The notes: a model not told the origin generated them from the letters alone. 64,000 nt of DNA from Gloeobacter morelensis MG652769 (GCF_021018745.1 NZ_CP063845.1:1860001-1924000); one strand, 5' to 3'; counted from the first letter of the stretch, positions 16,742 to 26,348 are shown. A program made the numbers and translations.

Positions 16742-17386
16742 ATGAGCCAGCTTACCTTAAATAGCTACCAATCTCTGCCGCAGTACCACTATTGCGTGGG
16801 TGAAACGATTCCCTGTTCCGCCCATCACATCTACCTGTGCATCAGCGGCGTGGTGCTGATTGCCACCTCCCACGCCACGGGTGAAGAAGGCTTGCTTGGC
16901 CTGGTGACCCCGAGCTTGCCCTTTGGTCTGCCCCTCAGCGAAGTGAGCCCTTACCGGGCGACGGCGCTGACGGCCGTGAGCGTCTATCGATTGCACGTTG
17001 CCGAACTCAGACAATGCCCCCGCATCGCCCAGCAGGTCTTGCCCTATTTGATCGAGAGTCTCAAGCGCAATGAAGAATTTTTGATCGTCAGTAACCGGCG
17101 CAGCATTGCGGAGCGTTTCGAGGCTTTTTTGGCGCTGCTGTGCAGGCGGGTTGGCCGCCGCACCGAGGAGGGCGTTCTGCTGGATATCCGCCTGACCCAC
17201 CAGCAGATCGCCAATGCCATCAACGCCACCCGCGTGAGCGTCACCCGGCTTTTGACCCGCTACCGCGAGGAGGGCATCGTGGTGGAGCGCCAACAAAAAT
17301 GGATCGTGCGCGAAGCGGATTCCCGGCCGCCGGCGCCGGTAGTTGCCGAGGAGCGGGTGCTGACGGGCCAAACGGCAGGCGTTTGA
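16742..17386 (+). CDS. Crp/Fnr-family transcriptional regulator
   Basis: 214 residues from ATG 16742, preceded by TTGGAGGAG. An N-terminal cNMP-binding-like beta roll (ISGVVLIATSHATGEEGLLGLV) lacks the full cAMP-binding signature. The C-terminal winged helix contains LTHQQIANAINATRVSVTRLLTRYREEG, a typical Crp-type recognition helix also seen in NtcA and SyCRP relatives. Effector unknown. It ends 1 nt before the convergent debranching-enzyme stop. Confidence 0.85.
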   Translation: MSQLTLNSYQSLPQYHYCVGETIPCSAHHIYLCISGVVLIATSHATGEEGLLGLVTPSLPFGLPLSEVSPYRATALTAVSVYRLHVAELRQCPRIAQQVLPYLIESLKRNEEFLIVSNRRSIAERFEAFLALLCRRVGRRTEEGVLLDIRLTHQQIANAINATRVSVTRLLTRYREEGIVVERQQKWIVREADSRPPAPVVAEERVLTGQTAGV

Positions 17387-17387
17387 A

Positions 17388-19385
17388 TTAGCGGCTGTAG
17401 CGCCAGGCGCACAAGATTTCGGCCACCGACCAGGCCTGGGCGATACAGCCTTTGGGGATCATCGGCGCCTCCCCGTCAAAAATTTCGCTCACCGTCCCCA
17501 GCCCGGCATCGCGCAGGTGATCGGCGATGGGCTCTAGAAAACCCCGCGCCTGCGCCCGATCGCCGTAGGCGCGCAGGTGGGCCTGCACGAACACGCCCAG
17601 CAGCCAGCCCCAGGCAGTGCCCTGGTGGTAGGCGCCGTCGCGCGATTTTTGGTCTCCGCCGTAGCGGCCCTGGTAAAAAAGCGAACCGGGGGCGAGGCTT
17701 CTCAACCCGCAGCCGGCCAGCAGCGTGCGGGCGCACACATCGACGAGGGCGCGCTGGCGCTCGTTGTCCAGGGGGCTGTTGGACAGCGAGACGGCCAACA
17801 GCTGGTTGGGGCGCAAAGCCGGGTCGTCTCCGCCGGGGCCCTCCAGCACATCGAAGCAGTAGCCGACCGCCGGATTCCAGAAGCGCTCGAACCCGCGCCG
17901 GGTCCGCTTGGCCATCGCCTCGTACTCAGAGGCCGATCGGCCCAACTGGTGGGCAAAATCGGCCATGGTGCACAGGGCGTGGTACCAGAGGGCGTTGACC
18001 TCGATCGGTTTGCCGATGCGGGGGGTAACCACCCAGTCGCCCACCTTCGCGTCCATCCAGGTGAGCTGCACCCCCGCCTCGCCCGCGTACAGCAGACCGT
18101 CGTGCGGATCTTGACAGATATGAAAGCGGGTGCCCCGGCTATACCAGTCGACGATCTCAGCCAGGATCGTGAACAGATCGCCCAACAGCCGCCCATCGCC
18201 GGTGGCCTGCGTGTAGGCGCGGATCGCCTCGAAGTACCAGAGCGTGGCATCCACCGTGTTGTAGTCGCCTTCTCCCAGAGGCGAGCCGTCGTCGGGAAAG
18301 CGGTTGGGAAGCATGCCGCGGCTGACGAAGGGGGCAAACGTGCGCAAGATGGCCCCGGCAACCTGCGGCCGACCGGTGACGAGGGTAAGGCCACTCAAGG
18401 AGATCATTGTGTCGCGTCCCCAATCGCTGAACCACGGGTACCCGGCAATCACTGTTTTGCCGGGGGCGGTACCGGGCAGAGGCCGCTCGACGATAAACTG
18501 ATCCGCCGCGAGCACCAACCGGGCCACCCAGCCGGGGTCTGTGCCGCCGGCCGGGTCCGCACTTTTCCAAGCGTCCAACAGGTTTTGCTCGTAGGCGACG
18601 CGCCTGGCTAGGCCATGGGAACCGTCGAGGTTCACCTTAGGCTCGGCGCTCGCCACTACGGTCAGTTCTTGACCGGGTTGCAAGGTGCATTCGACCGTAG
18701 CTGCGCACAGATGATCGTCGAGGGGTTCGAGTCCCCGTTCATGCTCGGCCGTCAGAAAAAATTGCCGGTACCACAGGTGGCTGGTGGTAAAGACTGCCCC
18801 CGCCGCCCTCACCCAAAAAGGCGCCGCCCCGTCGAAGGCCATCACCCGGATGCCGTCCGGGACCGACTCGATGTCCATCTGCCAGTTGCCGGCCCGGGTG
18901 CGGCCGTGGTGGTTGCGATAGTTGACCAGCACCTTGAGAGAAAGGGTGAGCGGTTGGGTGGCGCGCAGCAGGCGGTAGCGGACGTAGGTGGTGTTCGCCC
19001 CCGGCTGCATCCAGATCTGCTTGGCCACCAGCGCGTCGGCGCAGGCAAAGCGCCAGTGGGGTACCGCCCCGTCGAGACCGAAGTGCTCGATATGCACCTG
19101 CCCTTCGGGGTTGACACCGTCTATCCAACGGTTGGCAAACAGCGGATAGCTTCGCCCGTCGTACTGGGCGGTCTCGTCGAGCTTCGCCACTTGCAAAGTT
19201 TGGCCCAAGGGCGGCTTGAGGGCGGTAACCAGCAATCCGTGGTACCCCCGGGTCAAAAGCCCCGCCACCGTGCCGCAGGCGTAACTGCCCAGACCGTTGG
19301 TGACCAGCCATTCGCGCTTTTGTGCCGAGGGCAGATCACAACAGACCTCCCGCCCGAATGCCATATCCATCGCTTCCCAAATCAT
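17388..19385 (-). CDS. Amylo-alpha-1,6-glucosidase (glycogen debranching enzyme)
   Basis: 665 residues from ATG 19385, chosen because a start at 19472 would overlap the isocitrate dehydrogenase gene. The N-terminal domain has the GDE-N pattern (EWLVTNGLGSYACGTVAG, TRGYHGLLV) and the C-terminal (alpha/alpha)6 domain shows WFSDWGRDTMISLSGL, PNRFPDDG and YHQGTAWGWLLG, typical of bacterial GDE-C. It hydrolyses alpha-1,6 branches of glycogen in the cytoplasm. It lies 55 nt downstream of isocitrate dehydrogenase on the same strand and may share transcription. Confidence 0.9.
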   Translation of the reverse strand: MIWEAMDMAFGREVCCDLPSAQKREWLVTNGLGSYACGTVAGLLTRGYHGLLVTALKPPLGQTLQVAKLDETAQYDGRSYPLFANRWIDGVNPEGQVHIEHFGLDGAVPHWRFACADALVAKQIWMQPGANTTYVRYRLLRATQPLTLSLKVLVNYRNHHGRTRAGNWQMDIESVPDGIRVMAFDGAAPFWVRAAGAVFTTSHLWYRQFFLTAEHERGLEPLDDHLCAATVECTLQPGQELTVVASAEPKVNLDGSHGLARRVAYEQNLLDAWKSADPAGGTDPGWVARLVLAADQFIVERPLPGTAPGKTVIAGYPWFSDWGRDTMISLSGLTLVTGRPQVAGAILRTFAPFVSRGMLPNRFPDDGSPLGEGDYNTVDATLWYFEAIRAYTQATGDGRLLGDLFTILAEIVDWYSRGTRFHICQDPHDGLLYAGEAGVQLTWMDAKVGDWVVTPRIGKPIEVNALWYHALCTMADFAHQLGRSASEYEAMAKRTRRGFERFWNPAVGYCFDVLEGPGGDDPALRPNQLLAVSLSNSPLDNERQRALVDVCARTLLAGCGLRSLAPGSLFYQGRYGGDQKSRDGAYHQGTAWGWLLGVFVQAHLRAYGDRAQARGFLEPIADHLRDAGLGTVSEIFDGEAPMIPKGCIAQAWSVAEILCAWRYSR

Positions 19386-19440
19386 CGCTACCCACGGTAT
19401 ATGAACCGCTTGCCGGTTCGGTTGCAGTTGAAAGACCGCC

Positions 19441-20676
19441 TCAAGCGGCGAAGCGTTCTGCGTAGGCGGCATCGAGCCTGTGGGCGATGGCGTCGATAAA
19501 TGCGCCGGTGGTGAGGTACGGCTGCTCGGGGCTCACCAGCAGCGCTAGATCCCTGGTCATCTCGCCCGCCTCGACCGTCTCGACGCAGACGCGCTCCAGC
19601 AATTCGGCAAAAGCGCAAATCTCCGGGGTACCGTCGAACTGGCCGCGGTACCAAAGTCCCCGGCTCCAGGCAAAAATCGAAGCGATCGGGTTGGTGGAGG
19701 TCTGCTTGCCCTGCTGGTGCAGGCGGTAGTGGCGGGTGACTGTGCCGTGGGCGGCCTCGGTCTCGACCGTCTTGCCGTCGGGAGTGAGCAAAATCGAGGT
19801 CATCAAGCCCAGGGAGCCGAAGCCCTGGGCCACCACGTCCGATTGCACGTCGCCGTCGTAGTTCTTGCAGGCCCAGACAAACCCGCCCGACCATTTGAGG
19901 GCGGCGGCCACCATGTCGTCGATCAGGCGGTGTTCGTAACTCAAACCGCGCTCGGCAAAGGCGGCCTTGAATTCGCTGTCGTAGACGCTCTGGAAGATGT
20001 CTTTAAAGTTGCCGTCGTAGACTTTGAGGATCGTGTTTTTGGTCGACAGGTACACCGGCCAGTTGCGGGTGAGGGCGAAGTTGAAGCAGGCCCTGGCAAA
20101 CCCGGCGATCGACACATCGAGGTTGTACATGCCCAGGGCGACGCCTTTGTCTGCAAAATCGAAAACCGTCTGCTCGACTGGCTCACCCCCTTGGGCCGGC
20201 TCGAAGACGAGTTTGAGTTTTCCCGGCCCCGGCACGCGGTACTCGGTGGCGCGGTACTGATCGCCGAAGGCGTGGCGGGCGACGACGATAGGTCGCGTCC
20301 AGCCGGGCACCAATCGCGGGATGTTGCGACAGATGATCGGCTCGCGAAAGACCGTCCCCCCGAGGATGTTGCGGATGGTGCCGTTGGGGGACTTCCACAT
20401 CTTCTTGAGGCCAAACTCTTGGACGCGCGCCTCGTCGGGGGTGATCGTGGCGCACTTGACGCCCACGCCGTAGCGCTTGACGGCCTCGGCCGCCTCCACC
20501 GTCACCCGATCGTCGGTGGCGTCGCGGTTTTCGATGCCGAGGTCGTAGCGCTCGATCGTCATCTCCAGATACGGCCTGAGCAGCTTCTGCTGGATCATCT
20601 CCCAGATAATCCGGGTCATCTCATCGCCGTCGATATCAACCACGGTCGTCTTCACCGTCAACTTAGACACACTCAT
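19441..20676 (-). CDS. icd: NADP-dependent isocitrate dehydrogenase, type II (eukaryote-like)
   Basis: 411 residues from ATG 20676. It matches the homodimeric type II enzyme (mammalian IDH1/2-like): [64 protein letters not shown] and [12 protein letters not shown]. It converts isocitrate to 2-oxoglutarate, supplying the carbon skeleton for nitrogen assimilation. Most cyanobacterial icd genes encode the shorter-branch type I enzyme, so this version suggests an independent origin. An apparent ribosome site (AAGG) lies 8 nt upstream. Confidence 0.93.
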   Translation of the reverse strand: MSVSKLTVKTTVVDIDGDEMTRIIWEMIQQKLLRPYLEMTIERYDLGIENRDATDDRVTVEAAEAVKRYGVGVKCATITPDEARVQEFGLKKMWKSPNGTIRNILGGTVFREPIICRNIPRLVPGWTRPIVVARHAFGDQYRATEYRVPGPGKLKLVFEPAQGGEPVEQTVFDFADKGVALGMYNLDVSIAGFARACFNFALTRNWPVYLSTKNTILKVYDGNFKDIFQSVYDSEFKAAFAERGLSYEHRLIDDMVAAALKWSGGFVWACKNYDGDVQSDVVAQGFGSLGLMTSILLTPDGKTVETEAAHGTVTRHYRLHQQGKQTSTNPIASIFAWSRGLWYRGQFDGTPEICAFAELLERVCVETVEAGEMTRDLALLVSPEQPYLTTGAFIDAIAHRLDAAYAERFAA

Positions 20677-20765
20677 CGGCCATCCCTTCGCTTTGCAGGT
20701 CACAGTCTACGCACACGCAAGTGCACTGCATCCTATCGCACATCCGTCCTGGACCGGGTTGCAGC

Positions 20766-21323
20766 TCAACTTGCCGATGGGTTAGAGATATCAGGTTGTC
20801 GCAACTGGCCACTGGGCGGTGGGTCGTTGACAGCGACACCCGCTCTGAGCATCAACCGGCGCGAAATTTTGTAGTTTCCAGTTGCCCAACCCGCATCGCG
20901 AAACCCGCATTTTTCATAGAACCGAATGGCTCGCCCGTTGTAATGGATGACGCTGAGCTTGACTTGCCGCTCGGGTCCGATGTGCTGGAGCGCTTGGGCC
21001 ATCAGTGCCTGCGCCACCCCCGTTCCGTGGTATTGCGCTCCTACGATCAACCAGTCGATCTCAGGCAGTTGCGGGTCCGCTTCATCGACGATGACAAAGC
21101 CCGCCAGTTGGCTTTGGGCACCGCGCGCCACGAAAATACAGCGCCTTTCAGCCTTGATGGCACTCTCGCACGCCGCGCGGGAAATCTGCACAATGCGTTC
21201 GTTCTCAGCGCGTTGGTCGTCAGTGAGATCCGGATGGTCGAATGCCGGGTATACCGAGGCCGCCACAAACACCTCAATGTCCTGCAGATCTTTCAATTGC
21301 CCGATGTCTATCGTGTAGCTCAT
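20766..21323 (-). CDS. GNAT-family N-acetyltransferase
   Basis: 185 residues. GNAT motif A is visible as DWLIVGAQYHGTGVAQALMAQAL (acetyl-CoA pyrophosphate loop V/G-rich) and motif B as NGRAIRFYEKCGFRDAG. The substrate is unknown. The C-terminal 30 residues are low complexity and extend beyond the usual fold. Confidence 0.85.
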   Translation of the reverse strand: MSYTIDIGQLKDLQDIEVFVAASVYPAFDHPDLTDDQRAENERIVQISRAACESAIKAERRCIFVARGAQSQLAGFVIVDEADPQLPEIDWLIVGAQYHGTGVAQALMAQALQHIGPERQVKLSVIHYNGRAIRFYEKCGFRDAGWATGNYKISRRLMLRAGVAVNDPPPSGQLRQPDISNPSAS

Positions 21324-21392
21324 AAGGCGTCAGGTGTCAGCAAGTACACTCTGACACCTCATCCAAGTATGACAATACAAACGAAGCCAATG

Positions 21393-21521
21393 TCAGACCT
21401 CCGGGTTTTCGGGTGCTGGGAGGACCGCAACTGCATCGACTTCGATCAGCATGCCAGCCAGGGTTAGCCGTGCAACCGGGATCAGGATCAGGTTGCTCGT
21501 GGGCGGGTGCGGGCCCAAAAA
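21393..21521 (-). pseudogene. Remnant of a RidA-family C-terminus
   Basis: The minus strand encodes GPHPPTSNLILIPVARLTLA followed by GMLIEVDAVAVLPAP, which fits the end of RidA/YjgF proteins (HPPTSTLV..., GMLIEIEAVA). Upstream sequence in this frame is not RidA-like, so only the last 40 residues survive. Confidence 0.5.
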
Positions 21522-21673
21522 AGTCAGAGCCGCAGCGGACCACACTCGAAGTAACCCTCGCGCACACCGACTTTGCAAAAAATATGGATAATCCGTCTCC
21601 TCGCCGCGGTCGCTCTTGTGTTGATTATCAAAAATTGATAATATCTCGGTTGAGCTATCAACAAGGTATAGCC

Positions 21674-21934
21674 GTGCCATCGAGTTACGCCATAGGCGAT
21701 CACTTCGAGCAATTTATCCGCCGGCAAATTGAAAGCGGGCGTTACACCAGTGCAAGCGAAGTGGTGCGCGAGGCGTTGCGTCTTTTGGAAGGGCGGGAGC
21801 GTCTGCGCGAAATCGAACTTGATGAATACCGTGCGAAAATTCGCGAAGGCATTGCTAGCCCCGGACTGCCTGCCGAGCATGTTTTTGCCCGCCTTGAGCA
21901 AAAGTATCGGGCCATGCTTGACCAGCAGCCTTGA
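21674..21934 (+). CDS. parD: ParD-type antitoxin
   Basis: 86 residues from GTG 21674 with AAGG 8 nt upstream. The N-terminal ribbon-helix-helix is recognisable (YAIGDHFEQFIRRQIESGRY, SASEVVREALRLLE), and the acidic C-terminus would wrap the toxin. It overlaps the following toxin start by 1 nt, the normal arrangement of ParDE modules. RHH antitoxins repress their own operon, so the AT-rich DNA just upstream is the likely operator. Confidence 0.88.
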   Translation: MPSSYAIGDHFEQFIRRQIESGRYTSASEVVREALRLLEGRERLREIELDEYRAKIREGIASPGLPAEHVFARLEQKYRAMLDQQP

Positions 21935-22236
21935 TGGTTTCCGTGCCGTGCATCTTTTCGACTTTTGCCAATCTCGACCTTGAGGAGATTGCCGATTACA
22001 TCGCCCGCGACAACCCACGCCGCGCGTTGTCCTATATCGGCGAAATTCGTGATCGCTGCCGGAGCCTTATCTCCTTCCCAGAGGCTGCACCTTTGCGAGA
22101 AGAGTTCGGTGCGGGCATTCGCGTGGTTCCGTTTGGTCGGTATCTGATTTTCTACACGACGCAGCCCGACGCCGTTCGAATTGAGCCCATCTTGCCCGGT
22201 TCGCGCAACTTATCGAGCGACGACTTTCTCACCTGA
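21934..22236 (+). CDS. parE: ParE-type toxin (RelE/ParE superfamily)
   Basis: 100 residues. The pattern FANLDLEEIADYIARDNPRRALSYIGEIRDRC ... FGAGIRVVPFGRYLIFY is the RelE/ParE fold; ParE toxins poison DNA gyrase, RelE-types cleave mRNA, and ParD pairing favours ParE. ATG 21934 shares one base with the antitoxin stop; TTG 21931 is an alternative. Confidence 0.88.
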   Translation: MVSVPCIFSTFANLDLEEIADYIARDNPRRALSYIGEIRDRCRSLISFPEAAPLREEFGAGIRVVPFGRYLIFYTTQPDAVRIEPILPGSRNLSSDDFLT

Positions 22237-22399
22237 ACGGTTCGACGGCCATCGGCTCCAATGCCGCAGCGGCGGTTGTCATTGCCCACATTGGCGTCCA
22301 CGATTGCCATCGAGCGCAACTGGGACTGCCCGCTGTGCCATGTCGGCTGTAGGGGCGGGCGGGGAATAATCGACTCATCGAACCACACCAGGAGCCGCC

Positions 22400-22615
22400 A
22401 TGACCAGCCACTGCCGCCACCGCCTCTACGCCCTGCAAATTCTCGGAGCCGCCGTCGGCATCGCCATTCCGCTGATCAGCTGCCTGACGATGGTCTACGC
22501 CGCCACTACCGGCTATATGCCGTTTTTTGCCACCGGTGCGGTGCCGCTGGTGCTGCTCGCCCTTGCCGCTTTGCTCGGCTCATGGATCTGGACGCAAAGC
22601 GCCGAGCTGGCTTAA
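22400..22615 (+). CDS. Small two-helix membrane protein
   Basis: 71 residues with two hydrophobic segments (about residues 12-34 and 42-62) and a good ribosome site (AGGAG 6 nt before ATG). No family recognised. Stands alone between the ParDE module and the GH1 gene. Confidence 0.65.
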   Translation: MTSHCRHRLYALQILGAAVGIAIPLISCLTMVYAATTGYMPFFATGAVPLVLLALAALLGSWIWTQSAELA

Positions 22616-22761
22616 GTTTTCCCGCTGCTTTCTCCCCCCAAGCCCCCGTCGGTTTCCCTCCTTCCCCCCTCCTTCCCCCCTCCGTCCTCTCTTACTCCTC
22701 CTTGTTTCTGGTTCGATGCCCCCTCCCGCGCCCCCAGGCGTGGGAGTTTTCTTTTATGTGC

Positions 22762-24312
22762 TCAGTGAGCCTGTTGCAGCTGGGCGGCACGCACCAGGCG
22801 CGCATAGGTCTCGGAAGGGCGGTCCCCCAGGTGATCTTCCACCAGCCGCTCACTACCCTTTGCAAAATCGATGGCAAACAGGCCGAAGCGCGGCGTGTAG
22901 GAGCCCCACTCGTAGTTGTCGGTGAGCGACCAGTGCAGGTAACCAGCCACGGGCACTCTCTCGGCGCGCAGGCGCTGCACCTGCTGGATGTGCGCTTCGA
23001 GAAACTGGCTGCGCAGTAATTGATCCGGACGGTGACCGGCGGCGCTGTTGTCGGGTTTGCGCCGCAGAGCCATGCCGTTTTCGGCGATGAGCACCGGCAG
23101 GTTGTACTCCGCCGCGTAGTGGCCACAAAAAAAGTGCAATCCCTCCGGCAGGCTGCGCCAGTCCCACCATTTGCTGGTGATGCCGCTCATCATCCAGGCG
23201 CGCAGGCCGGTGGTCTTAAATTCAAAATCCGAAAACGAGGGCAGGCGCAGCGTGTGGGCCACAAATGGGTCGTAGTAGTCGATGGCGATGTAGTCGATGA
23301 CCCGCGCTCGGGGGCTCGTCTCCAGCGTGCGCAACAACAGCGCAAAGTGGCGGCTGTCGAAGGAGCGGTACCCGAAGCGGTTGGCCCACCAGTGCACGAG
23401 GCGGCCGGTGCGGTAGGGCAGATCCCGCACGAAGGGCAATTGCGCTGCGGCAAGGGCGGTCTCGAAGCGCTCCGCCTGCTGGTGCAGGTGCTCGCGCAGA
23501 TTGGCGGCGGGAATGGCCCGCTCGCGCAGGCACAGCAAGTCCCAGAGCACCTTGTCGGACCAGTAGAGATCGCTTGCGAAGGTGTTGAGGGTGACGCGCG
23601 GCCGGGGCCAACCCGCTTGCTCGTAGAGATTGTGGATGGTGTTGTAGGCCCGGATGTGGGCGGCAAGCAGATGGTCGTAGGCCCGCAGGCTCGCTTCCGT
23701 TCCCCGGTGCGGCCCGGCCGGAAACTGGCGGCCAAAGTAGCTGTTGATCACCAGCATGTTCGGCTCATTGATGGTGATGTACCAGTGCACCGGCGCCAGA
23801 CCGTAGCTATCGACCAGGCGGCGGTTGATATGGCCCATGGCGACGCGGACATACTCGGCAAAACCGTCGACGGTGGCGGGGGCAAGCCACGCGTCCGGCC
23901 CCAACCAGGCGGGATGGGTAAAGTGGTGCAGCGTCACGACCGGCTCCAGACCGGCGCGGCGGCAGGCAGCGAGCCGCTCGGCGTAAGCGTCGAGGGCGGC
24001 GGTGTCAAAGGCGGGGGCGGGGCCGGGCCGGGCCTCGAAGCGCGGTTGGATGCGCGCCCACTCCAGTCCCAGACGAAAGCTATTGAGGCCCATGCCCCGG
24101 CAGAGCCAAAAATCGGCTTCGTAGCGCGTCCAGAACTGGGCTGCGGCCCCGGTGCGCATGACGGTACCTTTCGCTTCGCCGCGCGCCCAGTTGTTGTGGG
24201 GCTGGCCGGGACCGTTGAAGCCGCCCTCGCTCTGGTAGCCGGAGGAGGCCACCCCCCAGAGAAAATCGCCGCTCCCTTTTGGCTCGGTGTTGTCGGTGTA
24301 GGACTCGGGCAT
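22762..24312 (-). CDS. Glycoside hydrolase family 1 protein (beta-glucosidase/galactosidase type)
   Basis: 516 residues from ATG 24312. GH1 signatures are complete: FLWGVASSGYQSEGG at the N-terminus, acid/base Glu in WYITINEPN, nucleophile Glu in VLIAENGM, and the aglycone-side motif YLHWSLTDNYEWGSYTPRFG. No signal peptide. Its start lies 2 nt after the stop of a GT28 glycosyltransferase related to MGDG synthases, so the two are co-translated. In plants the GH1 enzyme SFR2 is a galactolipid:galactolipid galactosyltransferase, which suggests a glycolipid substrate here; plain beta-glucosidase is the conservative alternative. Confidence 0.92.
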   Translation of the reverse strand: MPESYTDNTEPKGSGDFLWGVASSGYQSEGGFNGPGQPHNNWARGEAKGTVMRTGAAAQFWTRYEADFWLCRGMGLNSFRLGLEWARIQPRFEARPGPAPAFDTAALDAYAERLAACRRAGLEPVVTLHHFTHPAWLGPDAWLAPATVDGFAEYVRVAMGHINRRLVDSYGLAPVHWYITINEPNMLVINSYFGRQFPAGPHRGTEASLRAYDHLLAAHIRAYNTIHNLYEQAGWPRPRVTLNTFASDLYWSDKVLWDLLCLRERAIPAANLREHLHQQAERFETALAAAQLPFVRDLPYRTGRLVHWWANRFGYRSFDSRHFALLLRTLETSPRARVIDYIAIDYYDPFVAHTLRLPSFSDFEFKTTGLRAWMMSGITSKWWDWRSLPEGLHFFCGHYAAEYNLPVLIAENGMALRRKPDNSAAGHRPDQLLRSQFLEAHIQQVQRLRAERVPVAGYLHWSLTDNYEWGSYTPRFGLFAIDFAKGSERLVEDHLGDRPSETYARLVRAAQLQQAH

Positions 24313-24314
24313 CT

Positions 24315-25445
24315 TTAGACACTCAGGCGGGCAAGAATCGATTCGACGACGGCGAGGGCTGCGGTGGGACGCCCGTATTTTCGCGCCTGGGAGCGCATAA
24401 AAGCCAGATGCTCCGGCGCGCTCAGCAAAAACTGCACGGTGGGTGCCACCATCTCCGGCAGCCGCAACTGGATACCGGCGCCGTAGGCGGCGATCGCATC
24501 GGCGTTCCACTCCTCCTGGCCCGGAATCGGATCGACGATCACCATCGGCGTACCCCGCGCCATCACCTCGCTGGCGATGAGCCCACCGGCCTTGGTGATC
24601 ACCAGGTCGCTCGCGGCGATCAGATCGTCCACAAAATCGATCTGCCCGAGCGAGCGCAGGCGCATGGCCGGACCGTCCTCCAGATCCGCAAGGGCCGTAC
24701 CGAGGGCATGGTTGCGGCCGGCCACCACCGCGAGGGTCCCGGCAAACGGACTTTCGAGTAGCCCCGCCACCATCAGCCGCACCCGCCGCGGCTGCAGGCC
24801 GCCACCAAAAAGGGCAATCACCGGCGTGTCCAGCGGCAGGTCGTGGCGCTCGCGCATCTGCCGGGCGGGTTTGGCTTCGGCGATTTCGAGTTTGACGGGG
24901 ATGCCGGTTACGTGCAGCAACTCGGGGTCGACACCCTGTTTGGTGAGGATGCTCGCGGTCAGATCGCTCGCCAGAAAGTAGCCGTCCACCTCGTAGTTGA
25001 TCCAGGTGCTGTGGGCGACCGCGTCGGTAATCACGACATAGTGCGGCTGGGGCCAGTCGAACTCCTGCTTGAATAGCTGCACCAACCGGCTCGGAATTTG
25101 CTGGACGCAGATAAACACGTCGGGGGCTGCCTGCTTGATCAGTTGCTCGAACTTGCGAAAAAACGGCCGTTCGATTTTGCTGAGCAGCAGCGTGTTGCTC
25201 ATCGAGTCTTTGAGGTCGGAGACGTCACTGCCTTCGTAGATGAGCCGGTAGAGTTGCGGAGCTTTCTCACTGAGCTGTTCGTAGGCGCGGATGAGTGTCT
25301 CGCGCAGGATCGGGCTGGCGTAGGCGAGGGCATCCTCGATTTGCACCTCAACGTCCGCATAGCGGGAGAACGCCTCACCCAGGGCGTTGGCGGCGTGGAT
25401 GTGGCCCGAACCTAAGGAGGCATGAAAGATCAATATTCTGGGCAT
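24315..25445 (-). CDS. GT28 glycosyltransferase, MGDG-synthase/UgtP-like
   Basis: 376 residues from ATG 25445. N-terminal MGDG-synthase-like domain (ILIFHASLGSGHIHAANALGEAF; DVFICVQQIPSRL) and C-terminal GT28 domain with the donor-binding region SDLVITKAGGLIASEVMARGTPMVIVD and PGQEEWNAD. Enzymes of this type transfer galactose or glucose from a UDP-sugar to diacylglycerol at the membrane. Standard cyanobacterial galactolipid synthesis uses a GT2 enzyme (MgdA), so this would be additional or alternative. First gene of the pair with GH1. Confidence 0.87.
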   Translation of the reverse strand: MPRILIFHASLGSGHIHAANALGEAFSRYADVEVQIEDALAYASPILRETLIRAYEQLSEKAPQLYRLIYEGSDVSDLKDSMSNTLLLSKIERPFFRKFEQLIKQAAPDVFICVQQIPSRLVQLFKQEFDWPQPHYVVITDAVAHSTWINYEVDGYFLASDLTASILTKQGVDPELLHVTGIPVKLEIAEAKPARQMRERHDLPLDTPVIALFGGGLQPRRVRLMVAGLLESPFAGTLAVVAGRNHALGTALADLEDGPAMRLRSLGQIDFVDDLIAASDLVITKAGGLIASEVMARGTPMVIVDPIPGQEEWNADAIAAYGAGIQLRLPEMVAPTVQFLLSAPEHLAFMRSQARKYGRPTAALAVVESILARLSV

Positions 25446-25525
25446 AGAAGCGTGCCGCACCGGACTGGACGCGCGCCGGGGCAGGGCGCGGACCGCAATC
25501 TAGCATACCGCCGCGGCCTGTGCGC

Positions 25526-25723
25526 TTAGCGGCTCGGCTCGGCGGGCTTCCAGGTTCGCTCGATGTGGCTGTAGTACTGCGGATCTCCCGTAAACCGATC
25601 CAGACGCTCCGACGGGCTGAAGTAGCGATAGCGGAAGATGTAGGCTGTGAGCAGCAGTACCAGCAACATCGCCACGGGAATCAAAAACTGGGCGGGATAG
25701 AATCCGGCTCGGTGCAATGCCAT
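25526..25723 (-). CDS. Small single-pass membrane protein
   Basis: 65 residues from ATG 25723, with GGGGTGA upstream. One hydrophobic helix (about residues 11-30, FLIPVAMLLVLLLTAYIF) followed by a basic/aromatic tail. Function unknown; no neighbour link is clear. Confidence 0.6.
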   Translation of the reverse strand: MALHRAGFYPAQFLIPVAMLLVLLLTAYIFRYRYFSPSERLDRFTGDPQYYSHIERTWKPAEPSR

Positions 25724-26323
25724 GGCAATCACCCCGTTTGCAGAAAGTTCGACGAAGGTGTTGCGAGGTCGTTGGTAGGCGCCGATGGCGCTTGGAGGCC
25801 ATCTGCTTCGATAATCCTGCCATTATCTGCGGGTCGATGAGAAAAGATACGAATTTTCACCTCGGTCTCAAAACCGCCCCGGCTCCGCCCTGACGCTCCG
25901 GCGGCTGGGTCTTCCCCTTGCGCCCAGTGCTGCCGGTGGGTGCGAATATCAGTGGGGCGATTGCGGCTTGTCAGCGTAAAGCTAGACTGTCTACTTCCAA
26001 CCGGACGGTCAACACTACGGGCACAAGGCCACGTAGCTTGTCCCTCAACCCGAAAGTTGAAGACGTAAGGGCAATTGACTGTGCCCTGCCTCTGCGAGCC
26101 AGTGCTGATCCGAATTCTGGCAAACTAGGATCGGCCATCAGCGGATACAGGGGAGATATGTCTCTATAGGACTCGTCACTCGCGCTCGGCTTGAGTGGGT
26201 TGGCGTCATCTGCTCTTCCGCTTTCCCTGAGCACGCTTTCTCGCCCCGAAGAGCACGGCGCAAAAGGATGTCAAGCATCAGCCAATGCATTACATCATAC
26301 CTTATGGCCGTCGCTCTCATCGC

Positions 26324-26348
26324 ACCCCCGTTGACGCTCAACGGGGGT
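26324..26348. repeat. Perfect 11-bp inverted repeat in a gene-free stretch
   Basis: ACCCCCGTTGA / TCAACGGGGGT with a 3-nt CGC loop and no T-run. It may be a remnant of a mobile element end. The surrounding gap 25724-26446 is AT-richer than its neighbours and contains no frame that I can recognise. Confidence 0.6.

Noticed and set aside
23020-24318. 432-residue plus-strand frame opposite the GH1 gene
   Set aside because: Antisense shadow of GH1; Gly/Val-rich without a recognisable fold.
25971-26341. Two overlapping minus-strand frames in the 25.8-26.4 kb gap
   Set aside because: No start signals and no recognisable domains.
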